DNA of 64,000 bases from Croceifilum oryzae (GCF_030814315.1 NZ_JAUSUV010000008.1:124001-188000), one strand, 5' to 3'. Positions 32,178 through 41,636 are shown, counted from the stretch's first letter. The notes: generated from the letters alone by a model not told the origin. Made by a program: numbers and translations.

Positions 32178-34301
32178 TTATACTTCTTGACTTGTATAGA
32201 GCGCGTGATAAAAGCCTCCCTTTTGTAGCAGCTCTTCATGAGTTCCGTTTTCTACTAGTTTTCCTTCATGCATGACTAGGATTCGGTCACTTTGCTGGAT
32301 GGTACTTAATCGATGAGCAATCATGATTTGAGTGCAATGGAGTTCAGATAGGCAACGTTTTATATTCGCTTCCCGAATATTATCTAAGGCAGATGTAGCT
32401 TCATCTAATAAGATAATGTTGGGTTGATGAAGTAGTGCTCTAGCGAGTAAAAGCCGCTGCCTTTGCCCACCGGAGAAGTTACTACCACCCTCAGAGACGA
32501 TCGTGTTATAACCTAGAGGTTGCTCTACTATATCCTGATGAATATCAGCCATATGGGCAGCTTCTATCAGCTTTTCCATGGGAACTTTTTTATCAAAAAG
32601 TGAGATGTTATTCTGAATGGTGCCATGGAATAGCCGGGTCTCCTGTAAGACGACACCTACTTGCTGCCGTAAAGATTGTATATTTATATCAGATAAAGGC
32701 TTATTGTCAAAAAAAATCGTTCCTTCGTGAGGTGTGTAAAGCCCGATGAGGATTTTGGCTAATGTACTTTTCCCAGATCCCGAAGCTCCTACAATCGCCA
32801 CCTTCTCCCCGGGATGGATATGAAGTTGGATATCGGACAGTACATTTTCACTAAAGTAACCATATTTAAAAGATACATTTCTTAGCTCGATTTCCCCAGA
32901 AAGTGGAGAAACGATCTCTCCTTTCGTTCCTTCTGGCTTACTTTCAATGACATCTTGTAGGCGGCGTATATAAGAACCTAGGATGATAAATTGAGAGTAA
33001 GAGGAGCTAAGTGAGATAATAGGGACCATGAAAGCACTAGATAGCGCGCTAATCCCCAACAATTGTCCTAGCGTAAGGCTACCATCAAGGACTAAAGTAG
33101 CACCCATCCAAAGAACTAGCAATGGAGTCGTAAACTGAATGCCACTACTAATCGTATCAAAGGCAGAGGTTAGGAGACTGTGTTTCTTAGCGATAGCTAG
33201 TTGGTCGGTAAACAGATTACGCCAATGGTTGTGTACTTTTTCTTCCGCACCTAGTACTTTTACATCACAAATTCCAAATATATTCTCCGTTAAATAGGCT
33301 TGCGTTTTCGTTTGTGCAGAAATTTGTTGGTCGGTTAACTTTCGGGTCCACCGTGTACTAAAAGTGAGGATTAAAAATAAAAGGAAGCTTAATAAAGTAA
33401 TCATCAGCCCTAGATGCCACTCCTGATAGAAGAGCAGACAAGCATAGGAAATAACTAGAATACTATCAATGACGAGGGAAACCGTTTTGCTGGAAAGGAT
33501 TTGCCTGATATAAACGTTGGAGTTAGCGCGAAAGACCAATTCGCCACCCTTTCGATTTTCAAAAAAGGAAAAGGGAAGGTGAAAAAGCTGGGTAACAAAT
33601 GCTGTCATTAAGGCTAGATCCAATTTTGTTTGTAATACAACGATGAAATAACTACGTAGAAACGAAAAGAATTGGTGGAATAGAAATAATCCTGCGATCC
33701 CGATTCCGATGATCATGAGATACTCATTTTTACCTGGCATGATGACTTCATCTGTGATCCATTGGGTTAGCTGGGGGATTAAAAACCCTAATCCTTGCAA
33801 TAAAAAAGAAACGAGAATGAGACTGCTTAAAAATGTGGATTGTCCTCTTAGAAAAGAGAGTAGGAATCCCCATTGTGACTTCTTCTTTCGAATTATGAAG
33901 CCCTCATCTGGCTCCGCTTGGAACAGATAGCCGGAATATCTTTTCTCTAACTCTTCTATTGAAATCTTCCTTCTACCATTATCAGGATCCACGATCGTAG
34001 CGTAGTTTTTGCCTAAGCGCTCTAGGACTACATAATGACGATCTTCCCAGTACAGGATAGCGGGTACTGAAAAAGGGAGTTCAGTTAGCTTTCCCTTATA
34101 AACATTGCATTTTAAATGAAAGTCATTTCCAAGTTCTAATAGATTGCCCAGAGAGATTCCCCTTTTTGACACTCCATAGCGCTCTCGAATTTCCGTTAGA
34201 GTAATTTTATGACCGTGGTAGTTTAAGATCATCGCTAGTGAGGCTAATCCGCACTCACTATGTTCCATCTGTTCGATAAACGGTACACGTTTAAACATCA
34301 A
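32178..34301 (-). CDS. lanT: LanT: lanthipeptide exporter with C39 leader peptidase
   Basis: A 707-residue bifunctional ABC transporter. Residues 1-135 form a C39 double-glycine peptidase with Gln/Cys in IEQMEHSECG, His in DRHYVVL and Asp in VDPDNG. Six membrane helices (about 155-440) are followed by an ATPase domain with GASGSGKST (Walker A), NFSGGQRQR (signature) and IILLDEATSAL (Walker B). It should cut the leader after the GG motif of the precursor at 37612 and export the mature peptide as a dimer. It is the third gene of the LanA-LanM-LanT operon. All catalytic residues are present. Confidence 0.95.
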   Translation of the reverse strand: MMFKRVPFIEQMEHSECGLASLAMILNYHGHKITLTEIRERYGVSKRGISLGNLLELGNDFHLKCNVYKGKLTELPFSVPAILYWEDRHYVVLERLGKNYATIVDPDNGRRKISIEELEKRYSGYLFQAEPDEGFIIRKKKSQWGFLLSFLRGQSTFLSSLILVSFLLQGLGFLIPQLTQWITDEVIMPGKNEYLMIIGIGIAGLFLFHQFFSFLRSYFIVVLQTKLDLALMTAFVTQLFHLPFSFFENRKGGELVFRANSNVYIRQILSSKTVSLVIDSILVISYACLLFYQEWHLGLMITLLSFLLFLILTFSTRWTRKLTDQQISAQTKTQAYLTENIFGICDVKVLGAEEKVHNHWRNLFTDQLAIAKKHSLLTSAFDTISSGIQFTTPLLVLWMGATLVLDGSLTLGQLLGISALSSAFMVPIISLSSSYSQFIILGSYIRRLQDVIESKPEGTKGEIVSPLSGEIELRNVSFKYGYFSENVLSDIQLHIHPGEKVAIVGASGSGKSTLAKILIGLYTPHEGTIFFDNKPLSDINIQSLRQQVGVVLQETRLFHGTIQNNISLFDKKVPMEKLIEAAHMADIHQDIVEQPLGYNTIVSEGGSNFSGGQRQRLLLARALLHQPNIILLDEATSALDNIREANIKRCLSELHCTQIMIAHRLSTIQQSDRILVMHEGKLVENGTHEELLQKGGFYHALYTSQEV

Positions 34302-34361
34302 AACTCCTCATTTGTATATAAAATAACCTGAAATGGTGGGATGCATTTCAGGTTTTTGGTG

Positions 34362-37300
34362 TTATTTTTTGATAGGCATCTGTAAGGATAACACGGATGG
34401 AATTTGATCTGGATGAGCTAATCGTAGTAGCTGGTATCCAATTCCTGATAAGCCAACCAATAGCCCTGGCGTTTCTAGAAAATGAGAGATTCCAGTGAGG
34501 TATTTACCATTAGATTGCTTATATTGAATGGCATGGTGTCCGATCTGTCGAGATATTTTGATCCATTGTTGCTGCCCTAGTGCATCTCCAGCCATGAGTA
34601 GTAGGTCTGAATTGCCTAAATCACCGTGGCAGAGGGACTGGGAATAACCAATGCCGTTCTGAAGAGTAGCTTGTACGGATGAATGGATCTCTTCTTCCAA
34701 TTGTTTGTCTTGTAAATAAGGCAGACATAAAATTCTGCTGATCCCAATGCCAGATGCACCGTGACACCATTGGGCGGGAGAAGAGGATGTACCATTTGTA
34801 CGCATATCAAGCCAATTTTGTAAACGGTTATCATATAAGCAGCGATCATACTGGAGTGCTTTTAGGCCCCATTCGTGGAACTTTTCCTGACCAGTGGCAC
34901 TAGCTAATCTAAATAATGTCCAGGCAATTCCACTAGTTCCATGCGAGAAGCCGCCTAGTAGAGTACTTTTGTTTGGATTGGTTTTCCAAGCGACTCCCTT
35001 TTCGGTTTGCACCGCATGCTTAATCAAGTGTTCGCCGTAAGCCTGAGCCACTTGTGCGGGATATGCCCAGTTAAATTGCTGAGCAACATTTAACAAGACA
35101 TGGATGATGCCTGAACTACCATGGATGAGATCGTAGTGTTGGTCTTTGTCTACTTTCTCCCCAATGAATTGAGTGAGCTCTTCCATATAGGAAGTCCATT
35201 CTTCCTTTTCACCGTATAAACCAGTCATATGGGAGAGTGTATACAGAATAGAGGATTGTCCCATAAAAGCATTTGCATCGGCTACATGTTTTCCAGTATG
35301 CAAGGCGGTTTGCAAGGCTGAGTGTGACAAGTCGCGAAACGTACTATTTGGACAAATTTGATCCAAGTAGCCGTAAAATACTGAAATGCCACAAACACCA
35401 CTGTATAGACCGAAATCCATGGGTGCTAGTGTCCATAAGTTATTAGCAGTAGGTGATGGACTGATCCATGTTACATCGTTTTTAACCCCGTATATAGCTT
35501 GTTTAGATAGATGAAGTCCGATTTCTTCTGCCGCTGATATAAGAGGTTGAACCGATAAATGGTGACTCGGATCGGGAGTGAAGTGGTACTGTTTCACTTG
35601 TAAATGATTCTTAGACTCCACGTTCCCGAGGATGGATGCATGTATATAGTTAGACTGCTGTTCGATTTCTTCAGAGGTTAGGGACTGGATTCGCTTCAAT
35701 ACCTTCTGATAGCTGGATTCTGGGAAGAAATGAGGAATCCTTTTACCCGTACTAGAGATTAAATCGGTGCTATCAACTATGGATGTAAAGAAAGGAATAT
35801 CACCTTCTAATAGATCTTCAATCTCATGGATAGTGGATCCATTCTCTTTTCTTCTATACCATAGGCGATCTAATATTTTTTCACGCTCTATCGTATCCTC
35901 CATATAGTCGGGGTGTTGGGACTCTAGAAGGAAATCATAGTAGAACTGTGTATTACGTAGAATAATGCGTACCTTATCTTGCTTAAACTGTGCTATGGGT
36001 CCCTCGTCGTGGAGAAGATCGGCGCGATGCTCTAACATGATTTGATTAGCTTGGTTGAAGCCATTTATGATATCCCTTACATAAGGAGTAATTTCTACAA
36101 ACTGACCGTTTAACTTAGGTAGGTTTTCTTTGAGTTTGACAACGGCATTTTTGCGAACATACCTCATTTGATCTGTTCTAGGATTTTCTTCTTGTAAAAT
36201 AGGAGTCGGATATTCTTGCTCCAGTCCCCCTAAACCGCTCATATCTACCCCTGACTCTTCTTTTCCAGAAAATAGAATGAGAGGGAGTATGCCAGTGATT
36301 AGTACAGACTCACCAATGCGTTTATTTGCTCTGACTTGAGCAAAATCTTCCAATGACATGGGAACCTCATTATGGAAGAGTGTTTCTAAGTCAATTAAAG
36401 TTGGATATTCTCCACGGGCAATGATATTTTCGTAATGGAAGTCGACTCCATGTAAAGTATGAACGATTGCCAGCAAGCCGCCCAAACGATGATAAAACCG
36501 CTCTATCTCTTCTTCCGAAGTACATCCTTCGGACGATACAAATTCTTCCCATGTATAATCGTTTTTACCTAACACGTGATAACCATTGAGTGGTGGAGTA
36601 AAGCCGTGTTGATTAAACCAGTGTAGTAATTCATGAAAATGGTCAGATACCGAAAGGGATTTTGGTTTATAGATGACTCGCTTGGAATCAAACTGAAAGT
36701 GCATAACAGTTCTACCTTGTTGATGTGAGTCACCCATCCCAGCAGAAATGGAGGTAAGTGGTTGACTAGGGTCTATGTGAAATTCTTGGTGAATTTGCTT
36801 TCGGTCGCTAATATATCTAGTGATAGCCTCTAAGAGTGCTTGGATAAAATAATGGGTCCGTGTTATTAAAAGTCGAACAAGTGTAGGATATTCGTTATAG
36901 ATGAATTCTAGTTGATCAGGATTCATTATTTTTTGCTTAATAAAAGATTGGAATCGTGCTTCCGAATGATCGCCTTCTAGTTCTCCCATTTCTCTAGCGA
37001 TGTGCAGCTCTAATACGAGAGTTCTCCCAGCTATGGAGATTAACCCGTCTACCAAATCAAATAAGATAGAATCTAAAACCGAATTTGTTTGTATCATTTG
37101 ATTTATTTGCGGAATGTGTTGGAAGTAGTCTTCTACTTTTTTCTTCGCCCATAAATGAAATGGACGTACAGCTAGATGCAAATCCAATTCTGTATCTTCT
37201 ACGGGAGTGGATCGGTTCAGTTGTAGTGCTTCTTCCAACCAATGCATCCAGTCATCATTTTGTTTTGTCTCGATATTAGTGGCGCACAATATTTTTCCAA

Positions 37301-37520
37301 ATGTGTCTATATCCAATTGAGTAGCACGCAGTTTTTTTTGTAGTGTTGGTTCGTCTAGAAGAGAAACTTCTTGCCATGATTGCAATGCTTCTTCAATCTC
37401 TTTTTTTGGTATCTGCTCATGTTCTAAGCTAGTGCAGAATAATTTTGTTCTCTCTTTTAATGTTAGAGATTTATTTATTTGTGGTAGACTCAGATTTATT
37501 GGGATGGAGTTAGTATTCAT
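34362..37520 (-). CDS. lanM: LanM class II lanthipeptide synthetase
   Basis: A 1,052-residue bifunctional enzyme. The N-terminal DUF4135 dehydratase (about 130-660) has kinase-like signatures, including KRVIYKPKSLS and HGVDFHYENIIARGEYPTLID, which phosphorylate then eliminate Ser/Thr of the core. The C-terminal LanC-like cyclase (about 700-1040) has the zinc ligands in WCHGASG (about 917) and LCHGDLGN (about 962) plus earlier HGSSG and HGTSG turns. It makes lanthionine or methyllanthionine bridges by adding Cys thiols to dehydrated residues. AGGGGG precedes the ATG. Length is normal for LanM. The operon has a single LanM and a single visible precursor, so a one-peptide lantibiotic is expected. 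Confidence 0.95.
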   Translation of the reverse strand: MNTNSIPINLSLPQINKSLTLKERTKLFCTSLEHEQIPKKEIEEALQSWQEVSLLDEPTLQKKLRATQLDIDTFGKILCATNIETKQNDDWMHWLEEALQLNRSTPVEDTELDLHLAVRPFHLWAKKKVEDYFQHIPQINQMIQTNSVLDSILFDLVDGLISIAGRTLVLELHIAREMGELEGDHSEARFQSFIKQKIMNPDQLEFIYNEYPTLVRLLITRTHYFIQALLEAITRYISDRKQIHQEFHIDPSQPLTSISAGMGDSHQQGRTVMHFQFDSKRVIYKPKSLSVSDHFHELLHWFNQHGFTPPLNGYHVLGKNDYTWEEFVSSEGCTSEEEIERFYHRLGGLLAIVHTLHGVDFHYENIIARGEYPTLIDLETLFHNEVPMSLEDFAQVRANKRIGESVLITGILPLILFSGKEESGVDMSGLGGLEQEYPTPILQEENPRTDQMRYVRKNAVVKLKENLPKLNGQFVEITPYVRDIINGFNQANQIMLEHRADLLHDEGPIAQFKQDKVRIILRNTQFYYDFLLESQHPDYMEDTIEREKILDRLWYRRKENGSTIHEIEDLLEGDIPFFTSIVDSTDLISSTGKRIPHFFPESSYQKVLKRIQSLTSEEIEQQSNYIHASILGNVESKNHLQVKQYHFTPDPSHHLSVQPLISAAEEIGLHLSKQAIYGVKNDVTWISPSPTANNLWTLAPMDFGLYSGVCGISVFYGYLDQICPNSTFRDLSHSALQTALHTGKHVADANAFMGQSSILYTLSHMTGLYGEKEEWTSYMEELTQFIGEKVDKDQHYDLIHGSSGIIHVLLNVAQQFNWAYPAQVAQAYGEHLIKHAVQTEKGVAWKTNPNKSTLLGGFSHGTSGIAWTLFRLASATGQEKFHEWGLKALQYDRCLYDNRLQNWLDMRTNGTSSSPAQWCHGASGIGISRILCLPYLQDKQLEEEIHSSVQATLQNGIGYSQSLCHGDLGNSDLLLMAGDALGQQQWIKISRQIGHHAIQYKQSNGKYLTGISHFLETPGLLVGLSGIGYQLLRLAHPDQIPSVLSLQMPIKK

Positions 37521-37558
37521 AATTCCCCCTAGGATCGGTTAATCTTGTAAAATAATAG

Positions 37559-37595
37559 CGTTATAGCATATTGAAATTTTCAATATGCTATAACG
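37559..37595 (-). terminator. perfect 18-base inverted repeat between lanA and lanM
   Basis: CGTTATAGCATATTGAAA, one base, then the exact complement. It lies 16 bases after the precursor stop and 38 before lanM, with no T-tract. Such stems usually act as partial terminators or stabilisers that let the precursor be made in large excess over the modification enzyme. Confidence 0.7.
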
Positions 37596-37611
37596 TCCAT
37601 TTATATCATTC

Positions 37612-37839
37612 TTAGCATCTTTTACATGGAGTAGCCCATGAGCTTTTCATGCCGCAGCCTTCCGCAGCGGTTGTAACAATGACTGTGGTGATGATACGAC
37701 AAACCGTACCCATGCAAGGATCGTTGTCGTCCAAGCCGCCGCCACTAATGCGGTCGAGCTCCTCTTGTGAAACTTCAACGTACTTTTGACCAGCAGGATG
37801 ATTTGCCTTTAGTGCAAGTTTGATGTCTTTACGTGACAT
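37612..37839 (-). CDS. lanA: class II lanthipeptide precursor (LanA)
   Basis: A 75-residue precursor; ATG 37839 is preferred to the ATG three codons earlier because GAGGAG lies 9 bases upstream of it. The leader (about 33 residues, SRKDIKLALKANHPAG then VEVSQEELDRISGG) has the typical Glu/Leu/Asp-rich class II helix and a double-glycine site. The core of about 41 residues begins near GLDDNDPC and ends SSWATPCKRC. It has five Cys and eight Ser/Thr, mostly in MGTVCRIITTVIVTTAAEGC, so up to five thioether rings are possible. The core does not match mersacidin, lichenicidin, haloduracin, nukacin or cinnamycin types that I can recall and looks new. Confidence 0.9.
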   Translation of the reverse strand: MSRKDIKLALKANHPAGQKYVEVSQEELDRISGGGLDDNDPCMGTVCRIITTVIVTTAAEGCGMKSSWATPCKRC

Positions 37840-38187
37840 ATGGATCATCTCCTCGGGATAGTTTGATTCAATAAATTATTATATTGAATACATTTTTATT
37901 ATAAATTTAAAAATAAGAAACCAACACTTCACAAAATAGCATAATTAGCAAAGAGCACTGTCCTTCGCTTTTCGAAAGACAATGCTCTTTTGTACTTAAG
38001 GCAACTTCCCAGGTATTGAGTGGAGACACAAAAATTGGACTGACACAACTTTTTTAGTGTCGTGCAATTTCATGATACCATAAGAAAATGGAAAAGTCTA
38101 TTTTCTTTCGTCAATCAAACAAGTCGTGGTAAATTCCAAATTCCGCTACATATACATACATAGATACTGCCTAGGGGAGGAAGACGG
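37840..38187. promoter_or_regulatory. divergent regulatory region between lanA and asnB
   Basis: On the minus strand a TATAAT at 37878-37883 lies about 40 bases before the lanA ATG. A hairpin AGAGCACTGTCCTTCG / CGAAAGACAATGCTCT with TTTT occurs at about 37954-37992. Another small GACAC/GTGTC stem with a T6 run lies near 38040-38078. The stems read toward asnB and could terminate or attenuate. GGGGAGGAAG at 38173-38182 is the asnB ribosome site. No T-box motif was found. Confidence 0.4.
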
Positions 38188-40032
38188 ATGTGCGGAATTG
38201 TAGGATGGATGAATTACGAGGAAAACTTGAGCTATCAGACTAAAATCATTGATCTCATGAATAAGCAACATGCCGAACGGGGGCCAGATTCAGAGGGAAC
38301 TTGGATTGGTAAGCATGTGGCATTGGGGCATCGGAGATTAAGTGTGATGGATCCAGAGAACGGGTTACAGCCTATGGTGAAGCAATTTGGTAGTCAGCAG
38401 ATGGTGGTAACGTACAACGGTGAATTATACAACATGTCTGAGCTCCGGATAGAATTGGAGTCTTTGGGTTATCGTTTTACGACTCAATGCGATACAGAAC
38501 TGCTTCCTGCTGCTTATCAAGAGTGGGGAGTAGATGCCGCTAAGCGAATGAATGGCATATTTGCGTTTGCGATCTGGGATGAATCGAAACAAGAACTATA
38601 TATCGCGAGGGATCGGATTGGAGTTAAACCCTTATTTTACGCTCATGTGAAGGACACCTTTGTATTCGGATCTGAGATAAAGTCATTGTTGCAACATCCC
38701 GATATTCGTCCAGCTATCGATGAGCAAGGGATAGCTGAAGTGCTGATGATGGGGCCAGCTAGGACTCCTGGTGAAGGTGTGTTTCGTGATATTAAGGAGT
38801 TGAAACCGGGGCATTGGCTGAAGGTATCTAGGAGAGGTATTCAAATACATCCATATTGGCAGTTAGTGAGCAGACCACATGAAGACGACTTTGAGACAAC
38901 GATCACAAAGGTAACAGATCTATTTGAGGCTTCTGTCAGAAGGCAATTAATCTCAGATGTGCCAATTGGAACGATGCTTTCAGGAGGACTGGATTCGAGT
39001 GCGATTTCCGCAGTCGCAGCAAAGGTGTTTCGCGAAGAGGGAAAAGGGCAGTTAACCACGTTTTCGATTGATTATCAGGATAATGATCAGTTCTTTCAAC
39101 AAAATGAATTCCAACCTAATGCGGATTCCCCATGGGCGCAGTTGATGGCGGAATTCTTACAGTCTGATCATCATGTTGTATACCTCAATAATCAAGAACT
39201 GGTTGACCATATTCCTAGCGCACTCATCGCAAGGGATTTCCCTGGAATGGCGGATGTGGATAGTTCATTAATGCTGTTCTCTCGAGAGATTAAAAAGGAT
39301 TTAACCGTTTGTCTTTCTGGAGAATGTGCTGATGAAGTATTTGGTGGCTATCCATGGTTTCATCGGGAAGAAATGGTTCAGGCAGATATCTTTCCATGGG
39401 CGCGCTTAACAAATGAGCGGATTCCTTTCATCCGAAAAGATGTTCAGGCTAAAATTCAACCATTGGAATATGTGCAAATGAGATATCAACAAACGTTAGA
39501 GGAAGTTCCACGATGTGATCAAGACTCTCCTAACGAGGAGCGGATGAAAGAGCTATTTTACATGAATCTAACACGCTGGATGCCAACCTTACTCGATCGA
39601 AAAGATCGCATGAGTATGGCTTACGGATTAGAGGTTCGAGTGCCGTTTTGTGATCACCACTTGGTTGAGTATGTGTGGAACATTCCTTGGTCGATGAAAG
39701 CGCATAATGGCAGAGAAAAAGGCTTGTTACGACATGCATTAAAAGGGATTTTGCCAGATGAAATTATCGAACGGAAAAAGAGTCCTTATCCCAAAACCCA
39801 TCACCCTCTCTATCTACAAACCATGCAAAAGAAAGTAAAGGAATTGCTTCTAGATAAGAAAGCGCCTATTTGGGACTTTCTTGATCATCAAGTGGTTCAA
39901 CGCTTTGTCGGTCAAGATCTGCAACAGAAGCATTTGCCTTGGTTTGGACAATTGATGAATGTTCCAGCTTTATTAGCTTACTGGCTTCAATTCAATCAGT
40001 GGCTCGTTCACTTTCAAGTTCAGTGGAGTTAA
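38188..40032 (+). CDS. asnB: asparagine synthase (glutamine-hydrolysing), AsnB type
   Basis: A 614-residue class II glutamine amidotransferase. Cys2 after the initiator Met (MCGIVGW) is the glutaminase nucleophile; the N-terminal Ntn domain (1-200) includes RGPDSEG and VTYNGELYN. The synthetase domain (230-550) has the PP-loop SGGLDSS that binds ATP for adenylation of aspartate, and CLSGECADEVFGGYPWF. It makes Asn from Asp, ATP and Gln. GGGGAGG precedes the ATG. It faces away from the lanthipeptide operon and lies before the carrier-protein cluster; it may supply Asn generally or serve the cluster, which contains an Asx-type synthetase and an asparaginase homologue. Confidence 0.92.
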   Translation: MCGIVGWMNYEENLSYQTKIIDLMNKQHAERGPDSEGTWIGKHVALGHRRLSVMDPENGLQPMVKQFGSQQMVVTYNGELYNMSELRIELESLGYRFTTQCDTELLPAAYQEWGVDAAKRMNGIFAFAIWDESKQELYIARDRIGVKPLFYAHVKDTFVFGSEIKSLLQHPDIRPAIDEQGIAEVLMMGPARTPGEGVFRDIKELKPGHWLKVSRRGIQIHPYWQLVSRPHEDDFETTITKVTDLFEASVRRQLISDVPIGTMLSGGLDSSAISAVAAKVFREEGKGQLTTFSIDYQDNDQFFQQNEFQPNADSPWAQLMAEFLQSDHHVVYLNNQELVDHIPSALIARDFPGMADVDSSLMLFSREIKKDLTVCLSGECADEVFGGYPWFHREEMVQADIFPWARLTNERIPFIRKDVQAKIQPLEYVQMRYQQTLEEVPRCDQDSPNEERMKELFYMNLTRWMPTLLDRKDRMSMAYGLEVRVPFCDHHLVEYVWNIPWSMKAHNGREKGLLRHALKGILPDEIIERKKSPYPKTHHPLYLQTMQKKVKELLLDKKAPIWDFLDHQVVQRFVGQDLQQKHLPWFGQLMNVPALLAYWLQFNQWLVHFQVQWS

Positions 40033-40072
40033 CGAAGATCCTCTACTCTATTGTGAGTAGGGGATCTTCGTT
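40031..40072 (+). terminator. rho-independent terminator after asnB
   Basis: AACGAAGATCC ... GGATCTTCGTT with inner CTACTC/GAGTAG pairing, right after the asnB stop. Confidence 0.8.
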
Positions 40073-40104
40073 ATATAATGGATAGAAATTAGAAAGTGTG
40101 CTAT

Positions 40105-40181
40105 GTGCCCGTAGCTCAGCAGGATAGAGCACTAGTTTCCTAAACTGGGTGTCGGAGGTTCGAGTCCTCTCGGGTGCGCCA
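40105..40181 (+). tRNA. tRNA-Arg (anticodon CCU)
   Basis: A complete 77-base tRNA with encoded CCA. Acceptor GTGCCCG pairs with CGGGTGC (two G-T pairs), the D-arm is GCTC...GAGC, the anticodon stem CTAGT/ACTGG encloses loop TTCCTAA (anticodon CCT, reading AGG), and the T-arm is AGAGG-type with TTCGAGT. Decodes a rare arginine codon. Confidence 0.95.
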
Positions 40182-40196
40182 ATGATATCCAGGACG

Positions 40197-40258
40197 TTAG
40201 GGGCTACGACATTGAAAATATGGTATTGTAGCCCCTAACTGCAAACAAATTGCAAACC
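40197..40258 (+). terminator. tRNA-Arg terminator followed by integrase-arm-like repeats
   Basis: TTAGGGGCTAC / GTAGCCCCTAA (40197-40238) is a strong stem. It is followed at once by CTGCAAACAAATTGCAAACC, a spaced double GCAAAC motif like arm-type sites next to attachment sites of tyrosine integrases. This may mark an integration boundary to the right of the tRNA gene. Confidence 0.45.
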
Positions 40259-40370
40259 TTTACCTAGCTAAAGCCTTTTGAACCTATCCTTCGGACGAGA
40301 CCATAAGACGTTTTCCTAATGTGTTTTGTGATTATCACAGCGCAATTACACACAAGGAGGCGTATTTTTT

Positions 40371-40562
40371 ATGTCTAGAAAAGGCAAACGAATTATTACC
40401 AGAAGGCAAGAGCTGATCGAAATAACCTCTACTAGTTATGATATGTCATCTATAGAGAAAGCCGACAATATCAGTAAAGACAATTATTCGAGGTATAACG
40501 AAAACAAAGAAGAATTTGGACTGCTTCCTAATCACCTATACATTAATTCAGTAGTTGTATAG
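40371..40562 (+). CDS. 63-residue hypothetical protein at the head of the carrier-protein cluster
   Basis: A small ORF with AAGGAGG upstream (11 bases from ATG). It has a basic N-terminus (SRKGKRIITRRQELIEITST) and a polar Asn/Ser/Tyr-rich middle (SKDNYSRYNENKEEFG), ending LYINSVVV. No signal peptide, no membrane helix, no family recognised. It is the first gene after the tRNA and 240 bases before the methyltransferase. It could be a regulator, a peptide substrate or an unrelated small protein. Confidence 0.5.
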   Translation: MSRKGKRIITRRQELIEITSTSYDMSSIEKADNISKDNYSRYNENKEEFGLLPNHLYINSVVV

Positions 40563-40802
40563 TTACACACGTCCTGCTTTTCCTGCTGTTTTCGAACATT
40601 GTCAACCGCGTTCATTATTTTATGAATAATAGATGTGATATATATAATTGCGATTTTTATTATGTGTATAACTTTTGCAAAAGCATTTAATCATTTAAAA
40701 TATGAATAAGATATATATAAATCAAAATTATTTTCGACGTGAAAGACGTGAAAAGAAATGAATTATATCTTAACAAATTTCACATGAGAAAGAGGTTAAA
40801 AA

Positions 40803-41636
40803 ATGAAAGAGAATGTAACGGTTAAAGAGATTGAGCAACTCGATTTTTCCAGTTTAGTTGGTGTAGTACGGGAGCCAAATATGTGCTCAGGCGGGATTGA
40901 AACCCTACGAGTTATCATTCGGGAAAGTAATATTCGTCACGATGCGAAAATTCTTGAAGTGGGCTCGAATACTGGATTTTCTAGTATTGAATTTGCAAGC
41001 ACTTTGCCTCATGCACATGTTGTAGGAATTGATATGAATCCTATATCGGTTGCTTTTTCTAAAGATAAAGCCAAGAAGTTTGGTATAGACAACGTGGAGT
41101 TTATTCAAGCTAATGCGCTGAAGTTGCCATTTGAGGATGATTCCTTTGACATGGTATTTATTAGTAATGTGACATCATTTATTAATGATCGTGAAACCGC
41201 CATTACTGAATACATCCGTGTGTTAAAGCCAGGTGGAATTTTGGCAGTAGCGCCTATTTACTATCGTGAAACACCACCGGAACATATCGTGACTGCTGTT
41301 GAGGAGGCTATTCTAGCAAATGTTACGGTACGAGATAAAAGTTATTGGAAAGAGATTTTGTCAGGTTTTGAGATACAGGAGTACTTTGACCAAGATTATA
41401 AATATATTAAATCTACCGAAGAGGAAATGAGTTCTTATGTAGACATGGTTATGTCACAAGAACATTTACGTAGCTATGATGAAGATCTAGTGGTGGCTAT
41501 GAAAAAGAGATTGCAGTACTTCTATGAGCTTTTTGATGAAAACCTACAGTATGCAGGATTTTCCGTGATGCTGTATCGCTATCAATCGCCAAATGATATA
41601 CCGATTCTGCATAAAACCTGTTTGGTGAAGGGTTAG
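40803..41636 (+). CDS. SAM-dependent class I methyltransferase
   Basis: A 277-residue enzyme. Motif I KILEVGSNTGFSSIEFA (about 54-70) binds S-adenosylmethionine, the acidic strand end VVGIDMNP follows, and the post-motif LPFEDDSFDMVFISNVTSF and later LKPGGILAVAP are those of methyltransferase_11/25 types. Residues 150-277 form a helical cap with many acidic and aromatic residues that likely selects substrate. AGAGG precedes the ATG. First enzyme gene of the cluster; substrate unknown, an O- or N-methylation of the product or of an amino-acid precursor is likely. Confidence 0.85.
   Translation: MKENVTVKEIEQLDFSSLVGVVREPNMCSGGIETLRVIIRESNIRHDAKILEVGSNTGFSSIEFASTLPHAHVVGIDMNPISVAFSKDKAKKFGIDNVEFIQANALKLPFEDDSFDMVFISNVTSFINDRETAITEYIRVLKPGGILAVAPIYYRETPPEHIVTAVEEAILANVTVRDKSYWKEILSGFEIQEYFDQDYKYIKSTEEEMSSYVDMVMSQEHLRSYDEDLVVAMKKRLQYFYELFDENLQYAGFSVMLYRYQSPNDIPILHKTCLVKG

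Noticed and set aside
38020-38080. Possible end of an IS3-type element before asnB (AAAAATTGGACTGACAC region)
   Set aside because: Only a vague resemblance to IS3-family ends; no second end, no target duplication and no transposase nearby.
37840-38187. T-box or riboswitch before asnB
   Set aside because: Hairpins are present but no T-box TGGNACCGCG sequence or recognisable aptamer core.
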